NCBI GenBank assembly: GCA_018398765.1
Contig: JAHBMJ010000870.1
Coordinates: forward strand, 1-30,000
DNA: 30,000 nt
Origin: Chromera velia
Taxonomy: Eukaryota; Sar; Chromeraceae
Direction of reading: 5' to 3'
Shown: in pieces, positions 26,108 through 30,000 of the stretch
Layout: every line of letters begins with the position of its first letter
Position numbering within the stretch: position 1 is the first letter of the stretch
Made by a program: the position numbers and the translations under genes
Notes under the pieces: generated by a model
Seen by the model: only the letters and a program-made list of their open reading frames with translations
Databases searched by the model: none
What the model was told of the DNA's origin: nothing

Positions 26108-27729
26108 TCAATCCTGCTCTCCTACAACAAGCAGTGCCCTCACTGCCTTCCCATCCGACTCCCCAAGCCTCTTCCCGAGTTTGAGTAACAGTTGACGCAG
26201 TTTCCTTCTGCGTACTCTCGCTTCTTCGCAGAGGGCGAGTGAGAGCAGTCGCTCTTCGTTCTCGACCCCCCCCTGAGGAGGTCCGTGTCCAGGACCTCCC
26301 ACTGCGTATCCGTATTCACTCAGACGGGTCGTCTCCTGTCTACCCTCACCGTCTGCCCATCCAGGCTGAAATGGGACTAATATGGACGAAGAGTCGCTTC
26401 TGCGTCTGACTGACGACAGAGACTCGGCAGTACCCCTGCCGTCCTCCCGCAAAGACGACCGACGTGCGGGACCCTCCAAGGAGACGGACACACCATCAGG
26501 AGTCCCCCCACTCAAACTGTGCCACGACCTTTGCCCCCCTTCTTCGCTCGCCCCTCTTCCTTTCACAAAGCTCTCCTCATTCTTTCTCGACCCTGAATAC
26601 AGCCTCACAGATCGGTGAGAGACCGTGCTAGAAGCTGCAGAGATCACGCTGGCACTAGCGCTACTGTCTGCAGATCTGCGCCCACCCCGGCTGAGCCGGA
26701 AGAAATTTCGGCTCTCGTCTGCATCAACTGGGACGGCACTTTCAGTCGGCCAGTTGCCAGAAGTCAGACACAGGTCTACATCGTTCTCTCTCTGTCCTGC
26801 TGCAGTCTCCGAACTGACCGCATTTTCGAACGCTTCGCTGAGGGCAGAGAGGTCGAGAGCCCCCGGGGGGCAGAGGGGGGAGGGGGCTAGAGGGCGGAGT
26901 CGGGTTGAGGAGGATCGTCTCGACAGGGACTTGAAACTTGAATCCCCCCCGGGCCCCCCATCACCGATCCGGGACTTTCCGTGCACCTCCCCCCTCCCAC
27001 AACTGCTGCTGCTACTGCTACTGGTCCGGCTCACTGCCTTCTCTTTCAGAGCCTCTTTCGAACCCTCCTCCTCCGTACAAACTTCCCCCCTCACCCCCTG
27101 CGGGCTGCCATCAGCGGTGCTCGGCACTGCTGCAGCTTCACCCTCCTCTTTTTCCTCCTCCTTTTCCGTTCTTTCTTGAGGGGGCGTCTCTACACTCTCC
27201 TCTTCACTCAGTGGTTCGAGAAACCTAGACAGCTGCCGACGCCGTCTTTCTAAGCACTTTGGAAGGGTGTCTGAGGAAGTCGAGCCGTCAACTCCCGGAG
27301 GAGAGGCTCCACGAGAAGGAGAAGTGTCTCCTTCGTTGCCAGACCGCAGAAGGGCACCACCTCCCTTCCCCGACCTGACACCTTGAGCTAGACGCGCTCG
27401 CGCCCCTCCTGCGACACTTGAGAAGACAGGCATGGAGACGATTGATGACGGACAACCCCCCCCCGCTACAGATGCCGAGGCTTCCGTTGCCAGTAGATCT
27501 CTGAGTCTGCTTCCATTCTGTGCGGGGGGAAGGAGGGACGAATAGGTACAGGAGGATGCGGCAGACGAGGAGCCAAAGGGCGCCCCTCTCAACATCCCCC
27601 CGTGGCTTGCAGGAGGGGTGTGGGGGTGGAAGAGCGCCTGAGAGGATCTCCAGCCGGGCTTTCCGGCAACGGGATAGAGAACGTCACACAGACGCTCCTG
27701 CGGATGCAGAGCGCGCAAAAACAAACAAA

Positions 27730-27767
<38 letters not shown>

Positions 27768-30000
27768 TACATACATACACACATGCATACTTAAAAAGGG
27801 GAGAGAAACGCAGTACAAATAAGTCCAGAGTGACGAAAGCATCATGAGAGGACCACTCAACCCACCGCAGAGTGAGTGAACTAAACACACACCGAAACTG
27901 TGCATGCAACACAATGAAGGGAACGGAGAGACTGCTGAGCCAAGGAAACTCATGACCAAACTGTACGACACCAAGCCCAAACTCAACCAAGGCTGGATGG
28001 ACAAAGAGGGCATGCAGCAAAAAAATGGAGCACACACACAGAAAGGGAAGGAAAGAAGGAAGAAAAAGAGGGAAGGAGGGAGGGACTCACCAAAAGATCC
28101 CAAAATCCCCACAGAGTCAGACCAGGCTCCCCTCCTGATCCCTCCCCGCCCCCCACCAGATCTGCCCACCACCAGGGGGGGTCTTCATGTCCAAAACTTT
28201 CCTGACCAGGTTCGGTGGCTGTGCGATCAAGGAGGCCTAGTCTCCTATCCCGCTCCCTCTCCCTCTCGTGCTGCTTTCTTCTGGGCACCCTTCTGCCTGC
28301 TGCCTGGAGACTTGTGACGGTCTCTTCCCACATCCTCTCTGCAGTCTCTAGAGACAGCGAGGGTGCCACTGGGGGTTTGACATTTATCGGCCGGACAGAG
28401 GAAGAAAGAGAGCCATGCCGGGCTGTCGACAGAAGTGCTGAGGACGAAAGAGACTGCGACACGAAGGCAGACACGGCAGACGAGGGGGACCCGGACCCCC
28501 CATGGAGGGGCGATGCTTCCATTGGGGCTGCGGTTGTTGTGGCAGTGGCGGAACTGGGAAGGCGGTCCGTCTCTGTTAGAGGGGGCGGCTTTGCTGTGGA
28601 GGCTGCGGTGACGGGACAAATTTCTGCCTCTCCAAGCGCCTTCACAGGAGAGGCAGGTGATGGCAGAAGTGCGTCAGTATGCTGCTGTTGAGAGTCCCAC
28701 ACGGCCCCTTCTTTCCGAGGGGAATCAACACATGACACTGCAGATGCAGTTGGTGGAGCTACGTTCTCCCTCAGCATGCTGACGTCCCCGGCCGCCCTTC
28801 TGCTTGAGACGAGACGGCTCTTTCGAAGGAGAAAGAGGAAGTCTGCCTTCAACATCAGACGGTTGGGGGGCTTCACCAGACTCTCAAAGATCACACGACT
28901 GGCCCCGAACAGGGCAAGACGCTGCTCTAGAGTGTTCAACCCTCGTCTCGGATGGCAGTTCACCCCTCTCAGACTTCCTCCTGACAGCGACACGTTCACG
29001 CGGGTTTCTCCCCCTCTGAGGGAGTCTTTCGGGTTCATCAAGGCAAAGGGGGTGTTGGAGGAGAAGGAGGAAGCGCAGGTCGATTCTGTACCTAGACTAC
29101 CAGGGGAAATGGCGGTATGATCGGCAAACGCTGCTGGCGGGTCTTTCCAGCTGGACGCGAACGCCCGAGAAAGGGACAAAAGCCCCTCTTTGCTCTTCTC
29201 ATTCTCTACTGTTGGCGGATGAGGTCTGAATGACGGACAGTCGGTTTGAGACACACAGGCAAGAGCAACGGAGTTTGAAGAGGGGGACCCCACAGGCGAT
29301 CTCTCCCAACTTCCACAGTCCTCTCCTCTGTTTTGTTTTTCTGCCCCCCCCTCAGCGTTACATGAAACGGCCTGCGACTGTCTGTGTAGCTCGGCCTGCT
29401 GTTGGGCTGCAGCACTCTCGGGTAACACACTCACCCAGCAACCCCAACGAATCGGGAAAGGGAGGCAGGCAGCCTCACTGCCCAACCTCAATGCCTCCAA
29501 ATGTCGCCGTCTCCTCATTTCTCTCTTCCTTCTTCGCGCCCCTCCTATCCTCCCCCCCGAATATCTCCGCCCTTCCATTTTCCCTTCCCCCCCCGGGTCT
29601 TCTTCTTCGTCTATTTTCGAACCATTCGGAGGGGTGCGTGTCGTGCCGCTGGTACTGAAAAAATTCCAAATGGAGGCGGGGTCTGCTTGCTTCGGCGTTG
29701 GTGCTTTCTTCTGGCCTTCACTGAATTCGCCGTCCACTAATGCCTCCCTACCTGTCCCTGTGCCTCTTTGGGAGTTGCAGGGCGCGGGCAAATCTACACC
29801 GCCGTCCCCCTTGATACCCTTTTTTGGATCCCCTGGTGGAACGGCAGAGGGATCCGGAAGGGGGCATTGGAGGGCGAGACGCAGTTTCCGGGGCCCTCGA
29901 TTGATTTCACCGAGGGGCCCCGGCAAACCATCGGGAGAACCGTCGCTTCCATTCCCTCTCTCTCTGAACTGCTGCTGTGCGGCAGTCACTCCCTCAGCCC
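26108..30000 (-). CDS. Large Ser-rich disordered protein, 5' end missing
   Basis: I recognise no family. Two exons are visible: 28091-30000, open to the window edge, and 26108-27697 with the stop. The intron 27698-28090 has donor GTGAGT and acceptor CCGCAG, and the joint is phase 0. At least 1,165 residues are encoded. Most of it is Ser, Pro, Gly and charged residues with poly-Ser and Glu/Lys runs, so largely disordered. Islands that look ordered are a basic stretch (RRRKREMRRRRHLEALR), FESLVKPPNRLMLKADFLFL, LETAERMWEETVTSLQAAG, a Trp patch (HEDPPWWWADLV), LTLWGFWDLLERLCDVLYPV spanning the splice joint, and a basic amphipathic C-terminal helix (EEARVRRRKLRQLLLKLGKR). The hydrophobic continuity across the joint supports the splice. 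No signal peptide or membrane segment is seen in the visible part. Confidence 0.72.
27732..27776. repeat. (AC)n(ATAC)n in intron of third gene
   Basis: An AC run to about 27760 followed by ATAC units, located 35 bases upstream in transcription sense of exon 26108-27697. On the minus strand it is (GT)n. Confidence 0.92.

Overview
This is nuclear DNA of a eukaryote. The genes are split into many short exons, all but two small ones on the minus strand having conserved-protein support, and the introns are full of simple repeats such as (GT)n, (GA)n, (CTGT)n and (AGTC)n. The protein content, intron style and TGCATGCA motifs fit an alveolate, for example a chromerid alga or a coccidian-like apicomplexan relative. 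That assignment is inference; no rRNA or other taxonomic marker is present.

Layout, left to right. 1-796 holds no gene I can support. 797-1405 (minus) is a complete two-exon gene for a 129-residue Met/Gln/Gly-rich protein with a Lys-rich, Cys-rich tail. 1406-6105 is intergenic and contains a 49-bp minisatellite (about 2646-3056) and an AT-rich stretch. 6106-23079 (minus) is one large gene for the class III phosphatidylinositol 3-kinase VPS34. I traced 35 core exons by joining ORF fragments at GT..AG sites whose reading phases all agree, giving about 1,383 residues from an N-terminal C2 domain through the helical (PIK) domain to the lipid kinase domain and its C-terminal membrane helix. Two further phase-neutral exon candidates would add 17 and 26 residues. 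23080-26107 is the upstream spacer: an in-frame upstream ORF with a Kozak-like start, a cluster of TGCATGC-type sites, a structured element with a tRNA-like D arm, and AT-rich DNA. 26108-30000 (minus) is the 3' part of a third gene for a large, disordered, Ser-rich protein of unknown function, cut by the window edge.

All three genes read leftward. No shared pathway can be deduced. VPS34 makes PI3P on endosomal and autophagic membranes; the small Cys-tailed protein is plausibly membrane-anchored; the third protein has no recognised domain. The most distinctive points are the large insertions in VPS34 (especially a roughly 350-residue, Trp-rich insertion between the C2 and helical domains), a possible alternative micro-exon pair in the kinase N-lobe, a non-standard splice-site pattern (strong GCAG acceptors, donors tolerant of pyrimidine at +3), and the Cys-tailed small protein.
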